Shown in pieces: positions 29,167-39,568 of a stretch of DNA of 57,418 nucleotides (position 1 is the stretch's first letter; each line of letters begins with the position of its first letter). Below the pieces are notes generated by a model, which was given only the letters and a program-made list of their open reading frames with translations, had not been told where the DNA came from and searched no databases. The stretch covers positions 1-57,418 of the forward strand of contig JWZX01002380.1 in NCBI GenBank assembly GCA_001275005.1, written 5' to 3'. Both the position numbers and the translations under genes were made by a program. The stretch is from Chrysochromulina tobinii. Taxonomy: Eukaryota; Haptophyta; Prymnesiales; Chrysochromulinaceae.

Positions 29167-31491
29167 ATGTTGACCCAGCGAGCCATACCGCACGTGCAGC
29201 CGCTGCTGCCCTCTGGTGCCTCCACCAGCCCGGGCGCAACGCGGCTCGCCGTCTCGGAGAGCATGCACGTCATCCTCGTCGCCAAAGGCCATGCCATCGA
29301 CTGCTTTGACCTTCAGATGTCCTTCCTATGCACGGCCCGGTTGCCTTCGCCGGCTGTCGAGCTGAGGTTTTCGCCGCACGACTCTAGCCTCCTCGCTGTC
29401 GGGACGGCTGCCGGCGATCTGCTCCTGATGCGCCTCCGCCGGGCGCCAGCGGATGGGCAGCTCGTGCTCTTCCACATCTTGCAACAGTGGAGCATGCGAC
29501 CCGACGCGGCTCCGCTGACGGCCGCCGCGCCGGCCGATGTCGTGCGCTTCCACCCGTCACGTGACGACCTCCTCGCAGTCGTCTGCAGTGGCCAAGTGCG
29601 CCTCCTCAGCCACGGCCTTGGCAAGCTCGCGATCTCTTCGCCTTGCTGCCGTGTGGATGACGACGGCGCTCACGACGGCGCCATCGCCACGACGATCACC
29701 TGGTGCGGCTCGCTGCTCGCTGTGGGCCGCGCGAGCGGCGCCGTGCACCTGTGGCGCGTCGACGTGCCGCAGCGCTCCGACACACGAGCGGGCCTCGCGC
29801 TCGAACTGTCCCTCGGGGCGCAAACTCTCGTGAGCGCACTCCCAGCGCCTCCCACACGTTCGTCAGGCTCGTCAGGCTCGTCAGGGGTGCGCTGCCTCCG
29901 CTGGATGCCCTCTGATATCGAGGGGGAGGCCGAGGGCTCCGCGGGCGTGCTTCTCGTCGGCGACGAACCCAGCCGACTGCGAGCCTTCCTGCTGCCCTCT
30001 GCATGGTCCACCTCGGCCCATGGAGCCAACGGCGCTCAGTTGCTGGCCAACTTGCCTACTGGTCCTCTGCCCGGCGCGAGCGCCTTGGCGCACGTGAGCG
30101 AGCCACTCACGCTGGGTGCGCACATCGGCGGCGAGCTGCGCGCGACCATCGCGCTCTCCGAATGTGACGAATCTCGGCGGCCGGACGATGTGACGAAACT
30201 TCGCACCTTCGAGGTGAGCCACCCTCGCTGGCTTCTGCTATCCGGGCCGGGCTCGCCATGCCTCTTCGCGATGCCCTACGGCCAGCCGACGACGGCGGAC
30301 GCGCATCCCGCCCAACACGACGCGCATCATCCCGCCGCCGCGGCGGTACGCTTTCCGACGCCGACGGAATTGCTGTGCGCGCCCAACGTCGTCCTCGAGC
30401 CGCCGCCGTGCCACGTGTACGGCCTGCACCGGATCGCCTCTCGCGACTGCCGTGCCCGGGTCCATGCACGGATGATGGCCTCGACAGAGAGCCTGGCGGA
30501 GCCCGACACGGCGCCCAAGATGCCCGACACGGCGTCCATGAAGCCCGACACGGCGCCGACCCATCTTGGAGAAGGCACGGAGCTGCTGCTCGTGTTGAGC
30601 GACGTCGCGCTCCATGTCGTCCAACTGCGCGCGGACCCGGCGGGCATGCTCACGACGGCGCGCCACGCGTCCGAGCCGACCGAAGGGCCCAAGCTGAAGC
30701 CCAAGATGCCCGGCACGGCGCCACCGCTGGGGCGCGCGCCGCCGCCGCCGCCGCCGCCCGCACGTCCAGAGAAGCCGTACCCACAGCCGCTGGTCGCCCA
30801 CCTGCTACCCGCCGCGCCTCGTCGGCCAGAGGGGCCCACGACGGCGCCCGTAACGGCCGGCCGTGAGGCGTCGGCGCGGCCGGTTGTGCCCACGACGGCG
30901 CCCGTAACGGCCGGCCGTGAGGCGTCGGCGGTCGTCGACACCCACGACGGGCTCGTCCCCGGGTCGAATGCTGCCCTGCTCGCTCAGGTGACGAGCTGAT
31001 GGCCCCCGATTGCATGCTGATTGCGCCCGATTGCATGCTGATTGCCCCCCGATTGCATGCTGATTGCGCCCTATTCGAATCTGCTCGCGAAGGTGGCGGC
31101 TCTGGAAGCGCGCGCGCGCGGTGCAGAGGCCCGCGTCGCCGAGCTCCAAACCTCCTTCGATCTCTTCATGGCGCAGAGCCAGCAGCAGCAACAGCTCCTG
31201 CTGGTGGCGCTCGAGACGGCGCTCGAGAAGATGGCTGCCGAGCGCCGTCTCGGGCGCCTCTCCGCCGTCGGGGCGGCACAGGGAAGTGCACCCTACGACT
31301 CCGAAGCGTTTGCATTCACACCTCCTGGGTCCCGCCAGCGGCAGGGGCGCCCACCTGAGGCGTCGTCGTGGGCGGCCTTGGATTCGTCTGACGATTCAGA
31401 GCTGTCGCCATCGGATGCGTCGAACGAGTCGGAGCCGACGTCGGCGCCCATCTCCCCCACGCCCGTCGCGCGCATGCAAAATGCACGCTAA
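29167..31491 (+). CDS. WD40-like scaffold protein with C-terminal coiled coil, 2 exons
   Basis: Exons 29167-30987 and 31093-31491, phase 0, 739 residues; an in-frame ATG at 29023 would add 48. The first ~330 residues have WD40-like blades (VELRFSPHDSSLLAVGTAAGDLLLM, VVRFHPSRDDLLAVVCSG, ITWCGSLLAVGRASGAVHLW). A Pro/Thr-rich linker carries 54-bp and 18-bp coding repeats (TTAPVTAGREASA; PDTAP). Exon 2 is coiled coil (VAALEARARGAEARVAELQ) and an acidic Ser-rich end. This order recalls EDC4/Varicose decapping scaffolds, but I cannot confirm it. Confidence 0.65.
30988..31092 (+). repeat. tandem-repeat intron of WD40-like gene
   Basis: 105 bp, CTCAG|GTGACGAG to GCGAAG|GTGGCGGC. Both sides are duplicated: exon TCGAATGCTGCCCTGCTCGC vs intron end TTCGAATCTGCTCGCG, and intron start GTGACGAGCTG vs exon GTGGCGGCTCTG. 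Between lie TGATTGC(A/G)(T/C)... units. Confidence 0.9.
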
Positions 31492-31800
31492 TTGCACGGG
31501 TCTCCCCCACGGCCACGCCCGTCGCGCGCTTGCTAGTTGCCGTGCAAGCTAATCACGGCGAGCATGGGTGCGTCGCCCCAACGCACCAGCCACCACACGC
31601 TGTGAAGCTGTGTGATGTCGTCGCGCGGAGTTGCCGGTTCCGGTTTTAGTTTATTCGTAATGTTTGCGAGGTATGCTAATTAGCACGCAGAGCACCAACT
31701 ATCGTGCACCGACGGGCGGGGTCTCCCCCGCCCCAGCACGCGCCCACGCCCGTCGCGCCGCGCAAGCTAATTGCACGGCCACGGGTCTTACTCCACGAGG
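31448..31800. repeat. dispersed direct repeat after the WD40-like gene
   Basis: A unit containing CTCCCCCAC...CGCCCGTCGCGCG and GCAAGCTAATTGCACGG occurs at the end of the coding region, again near 31500-31560, and near 31718-31800. Alternative 3' ends are possible. Confidence 0.6.
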
Positions 31801-32061
31801 TATCGAACCACGTCCACGACGCCTGTCGCGCCGGGCGACCGATCACTGCTTTATGTACATCTTTGACCACGCCCAAGCAGCAAGCAGCTCGTTATATGTG
31901 TGTGTATTCGTCGATAAGTGCCACACCGACCCACAACCGGCTGTACGGGCAGCGGGATAGTGGTGGCTGTAAGGTGCTATGCTATGAGTGGTGAATGAGT
32001 GGTGGTTGGTGCCCCAGCGCGCGCGTGCAGCGCCCAGCGGTCGCATACGGCACGTTCTACG
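31801..32061. other. convergent intergenic
   Basis: No gene or RNA recognised between the converging WD40-like and RCC1-filamin genes. Confidence 0.35.
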
Positions 32062-35000
32062 TCAGCAGAAGAGGTCGACCCGGACGCCGGCGGCATGGCT
32101 GCCACGTGGCCGCGCCGAGTCGAGCGCCGAGCAGCCGGCAGCGGGCTCGTTCACGGCAGCCACGTCGCTGTGAACCCAGCATTCGTAACGGCCATCGCGC
32201 GACCGCACCAGCCGACACGCGCTGCCGCGGGCGCCCAGCCGACACGCGCTGCCGCGGGCGCCGTCGCCGGCCGTTTCGAACGCACCCGCCGTTCCCAACT
32301 CGAGCGCCGTTCCGAGCAGCGGCGGGTGCAGCGGGCAGAGCACGTGGTCAAAGAGGAACTTGTACAAGAGCGTACGCACACGGTCGGTGCCGTACCGGAC
32401 GGAGCCCAACGGCCGCACCTAATGAGGGAGGTCATCAGAGGTCGTCAGAGGTCATCAGAGGTCGTCAGAGGTCATCAGAGGTCATCAGAGGTCATCAGAG
32501 GTCATCAAAGGTCATCAGAGGTCGGAGCCCAACGGCCGCACGTTGGTCAGGTGCTCACGCCGCCACGCGATGCTCTCGCTGACGGCGAGACCGTGCACGT
32601 CCATGCCGCCGACAGTACTGCCGCTGCCGCCAGCAGCGCCCGCCACAGCGCCCGAATACACGTGGCCTCCGCTCGCCACAGCGCCCGAATACACGTGGCC
32701 TCCGCTCCATGAGCTTACAAGCAGCCCGAGGAGCATCGGGCGGGCGGCGGGCGGCGCGGGCAGCAGCAGCGAGCGAGCCTCCTCCATCCGCGCGCGTAGC
32801 TGTGCATCGTGCGCGAGGTCGAGGAGGAGCACCTGATGAGGGAGGTCATCAGAGGCTCATCAGAGGTCATCAGAGGTCATCAGAGGTCATCAGAGGTCAT
32901 CAGAGGCTCATCAGAGGTCATCAGAGGTCATCAGAGGTCATCAGAGGTCATCAGAGGTCATCAGAGGTCATCAGAGGTCATCAGAGGTCGAGGAGTAGCA
33001 CCTCGGGCAACGAGTCGGCTGGTGCGGCTCGCAGCTCGTCGAGGAGTGCCAAAGGGCGTGCGTACCTGATGAGGATGGTCATCAGAGGTCATCAGAGGTC
33101 ATCAGAGGTCATCAGAGGTCATCAAGGAGCGCCAGAGGACGCGCGCACATGCATGCAGGCGTGGCCGCCACGACGTCGTAGAAGGTGCCGTCGGCGGGCA
33201 GGGGTGTGAACGGATAGGTGCTCGAGAGGACGCCCAGGTGATGAAAGCGCCACACGAGCGCGCCGAAGACTTTGATAGGCTCAGCAGCAGCCAATGGTAG
33301 TGGACGGCCAATGGAAGTGGACGGCCGATGGCAGTGGAGCGCCGTCGTGGGCGCCGGGGGCAGTGGACGGCCGATGGCTGTGGTGCTGGCGGACGCGAGC
33401 GACGAGGCGCTCACGACGGCGCTCGCGACGGCGCTCGTCGGCGCGCGCAGCTCGACGTGCATGCGCAGCATGCCGGCACGGCGCGGCACGAACTCGAAGG
33501 TGAGGTGGAGCGCCGTCGTGGGCGCCGGGTCGCGCGCCGTGTCGAGCGTCGCCAGGGAGTGCAGCAGCGCTTCGCCCTCGTCGACACCATCGTAGCGGCA
33601 GCACACCTGCATGCAATCAGCACGCAATCAATATGCAATCAGAACGCAATCAGCATTCACTCAGCATGCAATCAGTATGCAATCAGAATGCAATCATACT
33701 GCAATCAGCATGCAATCAGCACCCTCGTAGCGGCAGCATACCGCCGCGCGTGCAAAGGCCTCCGCACGCTCTCGTGCGGCGCCCGTGACGACGCCCAACT
33801 CAACGCCAGGACCGCTCCTGAGCCGCAGCTTGAGGTGGGCGTCGAGGCGCGCCGTCTCACCCTCGATAGCGCAGCGCAGCCTGATGGACAAGATCTCGAG
33901 GGCGGATACCTCAAAGTCAAACGCGGCTCCGCCCTCGAGATCTCCGCCCTTTGCGATCTCCGCACTCGAGATCTCAAAGTCAGACGCGGCTCCGCCCTCG
34001 GACAGCAGCGCCACGTCGCCGGGCGTGCGAGGATGCGACGAAACCCTCTGCTGGAGAGCGCCGTACTGATCGCCCTGAGCGTCGTAATGAGCGCCATGAG
34101 CGCCGTGAGCGTCGTCCTGAGCGCCCACCGCAACGCCATCGGGCTCCGTCCCCTTGAGCTCGACGCCCGTGGTGCTGCTCAATACGGCGCCCGGCGCTCC
34201 CAAATCGAGCACACGCACCTTGAGAGGCGTGCCTGCAATGAGGGAGCAATCAGCATGCAATCAGGGAGGCAATCAGCATACAATCAGGGAGGCAATCAGC
34301 ATGCAATCAGGGAGGCAATCAGCCTGCAATCAGGGAGGAAATCAGCATGCAAAGGCGTGCCTGCAATGCGATCGGTTCCGTTGAGGAGGACGGTGAGGTA
34401 ATGCAGGCCGGCGGTCTGCAGGTAGCCTTCACAGATGTAGACGCCCGCCTCGGCGCTCGGCGTGGTGGAGATGCGAGTGCCCGAGATAATACCCGAGGTG
34501 TTGCCCGAGGTAATGCCCGAAGTGGTGCTCGAAGGGCCGCTCACCTGCATCGGGGCAAGGCAACAACCCGCGGTCATCAGGGGCCATCGGGCGAAATTAG
34601 TAGCACTCCTAATGAGGCCATCATGAGCACACTCAGAGGCCATCCGCTCACCTGCACCTCAAGGCGGTCCTGCGCCGCGGGCCGTGCGTTACCGTACGTG
34701 TCGCACACGGCCACGGAGAAACGCAGCGCCGTGCCGAGCGCATGCGGCGCCGTGAGCAGCGGCCCGGCGGCTCGGACCTGATGAGGATGGTCATTAGAGG
34801 TCATCAAAGGTCATCAGAAGTCATCAGAGGTCATCAGAGGTCATCAGAGGTCATCAGAGGTCATCAGCGGCCCTGCGGCTCGGACCTTGCATGCAATGAG
34901 GGAGGCAATCAGCATGCAATGAGGGAGGCAATCAGCATGCAATGAGCAGCGGCCCGGCGGCTCGGACCTTGCATGCGGAGGCGGCGGCGGCGGCGGGCAA

Positions 35001-35614
35001 CACATTGAGAAAGTAGGGCGAGTCTCCAAGAGGGGCTGCCCCCTCCGAGCTACGGAAGAAGATGACGAGACGGCCCGAACGGACGGGCTGGAAGATGGCG
35101 CGGTAGGTGCCATCTCCGAGGCTCGAGATCCAAACGGCCACGTGGTCCTCGCCCGGGACGGCGTCTGCACGGAGCCCAGCCGCGGAGCTCACGACGACGA
35201 TCTCCACAGGGGAGATCGTGCCGCCCCCGCCGTTGCCGCCGTTGCCGCCGCCGCCGCCGCCGCCGCTTGCTCGCGGCTTGGAGGAGATGCGATTGCCGAA
35301 GCGATCACAGGCGCTGATGAGGAGTTCCTGACGCTCACCTGGGTTGACGAAGCTCATGAGTGGCAATCAATGACAATCAAGGGCAATCAAGGACATTCAA
35401 GGACCATCCTGGCGCTCACCTGCGATGGCGGTGCCCAAGCGCAGGCAGTCGCCGGTGAGGGTACAGTGCTCGGGCGACGGGGCGGCCGGTGAGACGAAAA
35501 TCGACGCCGGCGAGCCAGTGACGTCTACCCCGCCGTCGTCATCCACTAGAGCCGCCTCTCCACACAAACGATCAGTCCGCTGGCCGCCGTCGCCGCCGCC
35601 CTGCTCTCCTGGCA

Positions 35615-35654
<40 letters not shown>

Positions 35655-38600
35655 CTGCTCGCCTGGCACAGCTCCACGGTAGAGCTGCACCCGAAGCTCA
35701 TACGCCCCTGCCACCTCGCAGCACAGGCTCAGCTCATAGAGGCCAGCACGCACCTGATGAGGATGGTCATCATAAGTCATCAGTGGTCATCAGTGGTCAT
35801 CAGTGGTCATCAGCACAGGCTGAGCTCGTAGAGGCCAGCACGCACGTGGCGGATCGTCGGTGGCGGCAGCTCGGCACCTCGACGCCCGCTGAGCGACGCG
35901 CCGAAGTGAGCGCCTTCCGAAAGCGAGCACTCCACCCCCGCCGCGCTGCGTGCGATGACCTTGAAGTTGAGCGGTGTGCCTGCCACTGCACGGAGACGCC
36001 CGCCAGGTCGGGGGGTCGAAGAGCCTGCGCTCGCGCCCGCGACGGCGCCGTCGTCGATGCTGTTGCTGCTGCCGGCGCAGTCGCTGCTGGCGGTCGTGTC
36101 GAGAATGCACATGCGCGCCTCGACCGCCACCTTCTTTGCGCGCCTGCTGGCCGGCTTGGGCGAGCGACACAGCGCGGACCGCGCCGACTGGGTGCCACAG
36201 AGCACCAGCGTATGAGCGCCGCCGCATGCGACGCCGATGACCCTTACGGGCTCGACTACGTCGCCATCCTCTGTAGGCGCGCTCGAGGGGCGTTCTCGGC
36301 CTGGAGGTTCTCGATCTCGGGAGACCTCCATGCCGAGATCGAGGCCGAGATCGAGGCCGAGATCGAGGCCGAGATCGAGGCCCTCGAGAAAGGGGAGCGC
36401 CACACCTGCATGCAATCAGCACGCAATCAGCACGCAATCGAGGCCCTCGAGAAAGGTCCGCCCGGCACACCTCGCATCTCACTCGCAGCATCGCGCTCCA
36501 CCTTGGCGCCGCCGCCGCCGCCGCTGCTCGCCGCCACCGTACCGGTGCCGGTACGTAACGGTCGGCTGCCACCGGTAACCACAATGGCACCGGACGCGCG
36601 CGTGTGAGGCGTGGCAAGGCGCGCGGCCGCCTGCACGGTCGCGTGCATGGCGGCGGTTGGCTGGTCGAGTGGCTGATCGGACCCAAGGCGCCCTGAGCAC
36701 GACCTCCCCCATGAGATCACTCGGCCTGTGCGTGTCAAGGCGACCATGTGGTCCTCCGCACACGCCACCTCGGCTAAGGGATACGCCTCGACCGCCTCGA
36801 CAAGGCGTGGCTCGAGCTCATCGCCGCGCTGCGTGCCATGCCCGCATTGGTTCCAGGATCCACCTGGTGCGGCAATCAGTGGCAATCAGTGGCGATCAGT
36901 GGCAATCAGTGGCCATCAGTGGCCATCAGTGGCCATCAGTGGCAATCAGTTGGCAATTAGTGGCAATCAGTGGCAATCAGTGGCAATCAGTGGCAATCAT
37001 AGACAGGGCTTGGTCAGAGGCACTCAGTGGCAATCAAAGGCCACCGAGGCAATCAACGACACTCACTTCCCCAAGTCCATAACTGTCCCGCCTCGTCGAT
37101 GCACGCCGTGCACGCGCCGCCGCATGCAATCATCTGCACGCGCACGCCGGCAAGCGGCCCCAGCACCAACCGCGGCATGCGCTCGGAGCTGTTCAAGCCG
37201 TGCCCGAGTCGGCCATACCTGCATGCACAATCAGAGAGGCCATTAGCATGCCACATCAGCCATTAGCATGCACAATCAGAGGGAGGCGCCATCAGCATGC
37301 ACCATCAGCGAGGCCAGCATGCACAATCAGAGGGAGGCGCCATCAGCATGCACCATCAGCGAGGCCAGCATGCACAATCAGAGGGATGCCATCAGGGAGG
37401 TCATCAGCGAGGCCAGCATGCACAATCAGAGGGATGCCATCAGGGAGGTCATCAGCGAGGCCAGCATGCACAATCAGGGATGCCATCAGGAAGGTCATCA
37501 GAGAAGACACCAGCGAGGCCATCAGGGAGGCCATCACGCAGACCATCGGCAACCTATCAGCACGCAATCAGCACGCAATCGGCACGCAATCAGCACGCAA
37601 TCGGCACGCAATCAGCACGCAATCGGCACGCAATCAGCACGCAATCAGCACGCAATCAGCACGCAATCAGCACACAATCAGCACGTAATCAGCACGTAAT
37701 CAGCACACAATCAGCACGCAATCAGCACGCAATCAGCACGCAATCAGCATGCAATCACTCATACCTCCCCTCGCCCCAGGTGTACACGACGCCCTCATCG
37801 CGGGAGAGCGCGCAGCTGTGATAGTTGCCACAGGCGATCGCGCTACAGGCGACGCTCGCGAGCTCCGCCACGGAACTGGGCGTGAATACGTCGTGTGGCG
37901 CACGGACGGACGTCAATGTGAACACGTCGTGCCCATTTGGCGCGGCGACGCGCGGCTGCTCCTGCTCGGTGCCCAGCACAGCGCTCGATGGCCGCTCGTG
38001 CACGCTGCCCAGCCCGAGCTGCCCGAGCTCGCCCGCGCCGCACGCGAGTACAGCGCCCGGGCGCGAGAGGAAGAGCGTGTGCGCGAAGCCGCACGCGACC
38101 GCCACGACGCGAGTGCCGCTCAGCGCCGACAACATCTCCGGCCTGAGCACCAGATCGTCGTCGGCTGGCGTGCCGAGGCCCAGCTGTCCGTTGCTGTTGG
38201 AGCCGCACGCTAGGACGCGGCCGCGCGAGGTGCAAAAGACCGTGTGCTTCGCGCCGCACGCGACGCCCGCCAGCCGCTGCCCGTCGCACCCGATCGCTTC
38301 GGGCGTCATTCTCACGATCTTGTCCCCCATCCCAAGCTGCCCGTGCGCATTGTTGCCCCAGGCATGGGCGACGCCTTCCTCGTCGATGGCGACCGAATGG
38401 CTCGAGCCGGCCGCGATCAGGCGCACGCGGATGCCGCTCGTAAACATTGACCGAAGCGGCCGTGGCGCCGCACGCTCGACGCTGTCGCCCAGTCCGAGCT
38501 GCCCGTTGCCGTTCCAGCCAAAGGCAAAGCACAGACCGTCAGGAGATGCGGAGCTGCTCCACTCCTCACTGCGCTGTGGCGGAGGCGGAGGTAGCGCTGC

Positions 38601-38702
38601 GAGTAGGCCCTCGCTCGCGTGGAGCGCTAGAGCTCCCGCGCCGGAGCGCCGCGAGGAACGCTTCATGGGACCCAGCACAAATTGCGAGCGCCTCCGAAAC
38701 AT
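32062..38702 (-). CDS. RCC1-repeat and filamin-repeat protein, 13 exons
   Basis: Exons (minus): 38702-37765, 37218-37067, 36863-36471, 36405-35846, 35753-35420, 35338-34968, 34777-34652, 34544-34361, 34232-33742, 33606-33149, 33065-33002, 32832-32542, 32418-32062. Together 4719 bases, 1572 residues, every join in frame. Residues ~55-495 are RCC1 repeats (GWNGNGQLGLGD, WGNNAHGQLGMGD, CGSNSNGQLGLGT, WGEGRYGRLGHG), a beta-propeller. About 640-1040 are filamin-type Ig repeats (YELRVQLYRG, GSPASIFVSPAAPSPEHC, ISACDRFGN, DGTYRAIFQPVRSGRL, GVYICEGYLQTAGLHYLTV). The C-terminal ~500 residues (FGALVWRFHHLGVLSSTYPF, VRTLLYKFLFDHVLCPLHPPL) match nothing I know. RCC1-filamin combinations are seen in protist signalling proteins. 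All 12 introns are repeat-type. Confidence 0.85.
32419..32541 (-). repeat. intron 12 of RCC1-filamin gene
   Basis: 123 bp. Starts GTGCGGCCGTTGGGCTCCG, identical to the exon 13 start. TGATGACCTC units with TGACGACCTC variants; acceptor CTCATTAG. Confidence 0.93.
32833..33001 (-). repeat. intron 11 of RCC1-filamin gene
   Basis: 169 bp. Starts GTGCTACTCCTCGACCTC, exon 12 starts GTGCTCCTCCTCGACCTC. About 14 TGATGACCTC units, two of 11 bp; end CTCCCTCATCAG. Confidence 0.93.
33066..33148 (-). repeat. intron 10 of RCC1-filamin gene
   Basis: 83 bp. Starts GTGCGCGCGTCCTCTGGCGC, exon 11 starts GTACGCACGCCCTTTGGCAC. Units TGATGACCTC, end CATCCTCATCAG. Confidence 0.92.
33607..33741 (-). repeat. intron 9 of RCC1-filamin gene
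   Basis: 135 bp. Starts GTATGCTGCCGCTACGAGGG, exon 10 starts GTGTGCTGCCGCTACGATGG. Units TGATTGCATGC, TGATTGCGTTC. Confidence 0.92.
34233..34360 (-). repeat. intron 8 of RCC1-filamin gene (GC-AG)
   Basis: 128 bp, ATTGCAG|GCACGCCTTT to ATTGCAG|GCACGCCTCT. Both sides duplicated; GC donor. Units TGATTGCCTCCCTGATTGCATGC. Confidence 0.88.
34545..34651 (-). repeat. intron 7 of RCC1-filamin gene (degenerate repeats)
   Basis: 107 bp, GTGCAG|GTGAGCGGAT to GATGCAG|GTGAGCGGCC. The start copies the exon 8 start for eight bases; repeats are degenerate, and a good branch site (CTACTAAT) is present. Confidence 0.85.
34778..34967 (-). repeat. intron 6 of RCC1-filamin gene
   Basis: 190 bp with two internal copies of the exon 7 start (GTCCGAGCCGC(C/A)GGGCCGCTG). 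The inner copy is preceded by GCATGCAAG, the end of exon 6, i.e. an unsplit junction. Units TGATTGCCTCCCTCATTGCATGC then TGATGACCTC. Confidence 0.92.
35339..35419 (-). repeat. intron 5 of RCC1-filamin gene
   Basis: 81 bp. Starts GTGAGCGCCAGG, exon 6 starts GTGAGCGTCAGG. Interior TTGATTGCC / TTGATTGTC units. Confidence 0.88.
35754..35845 (-). repeat. intron 4 of RCC1-filamin gene
   Basis: 92 bp. Starts with a 35-base copy of the exon 5 start (GTGCGTGCTGGCCTCTACGA...), two mismatches, then TGATGACCAC units and CATCCTCATCAG. Confidence 0.93.
36328..36382 (-). repeat. 12-bp coding repeat (LGLD) in RCC1-filamin gene
   Basis: Four GCCGAGATCGAG units (plus strand) next to intron 3, encoding LGLD repeats. 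Confidence 0.9.
36406..36470 (-). repeat. intron 3 of RCC1-filamin gene
   Basis: 65 bp. The first 34 bases are a diverged copy of the exon 4 start (GTGTG...CTTTCTCGAGGGCCTCGAT), the rest is two TGATTGCGTGC units and ATTGCATGCAG. Confidence 0.92.
36864..37066 (-). repeat. intron 2 of RCC1-filamin gene
   Basis: 203 bp, GGGGAA|GTGAGTGT to CACCAG|GTGGATCC. Units TGATTGCCAC (10 bp), with TGATGGCCAC variants. Confidence 0.85.
37219..37764 (-). repeat. intron 1 of RCC1-filamin gene, mosaic repeat array
   Basis: 546 bp, GGGGAG|GTATGAGT to CATGCAG|GTATGGCC. Donor side: about 17 units of an 11-bp repeat (TGATTGCGTGC). Acceptor side: larger 48-52-bp units mixing TGATGGC, TGATGACC, TGATTGTGCATGC words, themselves duplicated 2-3 times. 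Confidence 0.88.
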
Positions 38703-39568
38703 ACATGTTCAGTACAATAGACCACACATGTCGAGGAAATGCGGTTCGGTGTTCTCAGCTCTTCGTGGATTCACCGACAGGTTTTGCACACAAGCGGCTC
38801 ACAACGCTCTCTCATACTCCCGATTTGTCCAACTTTGGCCTCGCGGTCCGCAGCGACGAGGTGACGAGGGGACGCCGCCACGGAAGGTCACGCAGCGAAA
38901 GGCCAGACCATCTCGACCCTCGCGCTACGGGCATCGAGACGGTCGTCAAGAATGCGACCGGAACATGTACAAGAAGGTAAGATCATGATGGCGCCCGCCG
39001 CCGCCGCCCACTGCCACCGCCATCGCTACCATCCACCGCCTTCGGTCGCCTGCATACTCGCCCTCGCCCCACTCCAATCTCCTTCCAATCTCCAGCGCTC
39101 CAATGCCAACCGTTCCCGCCCATGGGCGGTCGGTCAAAAGCGATACGTACTCTCTGGGACAGTGCCTTGCGGGGTAATGAGCGGGCGCCGCTCTCCTCCA
39201 TGCGACGCTTCCTCTCCATCTCGCGCACAGCCACTCACCTGACAGCCTGGCCACACAACGGTCCACCCACTTCGCCCCCGCGCGTCCGCCGTGTCACCGT
39301 TCTTTTCGCCCTCTCGCCGCCGTGCTGCGCGCAGATGCGCGACTGCAAGCTCCTCACCGCCAGCTTCAACTTCACAAGCTCTCAGCGGCAGCCTTCCTGA
39401 ATATAATGCGTCCTTTCATCGCTCGCCGAAGAACAAAGACCGAGACAACAGAGTTCACGAACCGTGCCTCAATGCGCTGTACTTGTATGCACGACAAAAT
39501 TGCGGGTGTGAAAGTGAGCCTTTCTTGTGTGACTCTGACTGAGCACTTTCCCTGAGCGGGAAGTCCGC
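38703..39568. other. intergenic, probably two divergent promoters
   Basis: 866 bp between divergent RCC1-filamin and Sfi1-like genes. No gene convincing in codon pattern or start context. A Pro/Arg-biased open frame around 38450-38990 is the antisense of real exon sequence in part. Confidence 0.4.

Noticed and set aside
31795..31830. GGTTCGATACC-like T-loop on the minus strand
   Set aside because: Stems do not pair into a cloverleaf.
32833..33001. CRISPR-like regular repeats
   Set aside because: Units of 10-11 bp have no unique spacers and lie inside introns of a eukaryotic gene.
39000..39400. Short open frames on both strands between the RCC1-filamin and Sfi1-like genes
   Set aside because: No start context, no conserved pattern and amino-acid composition like translated GC-rich noncoding DNA.
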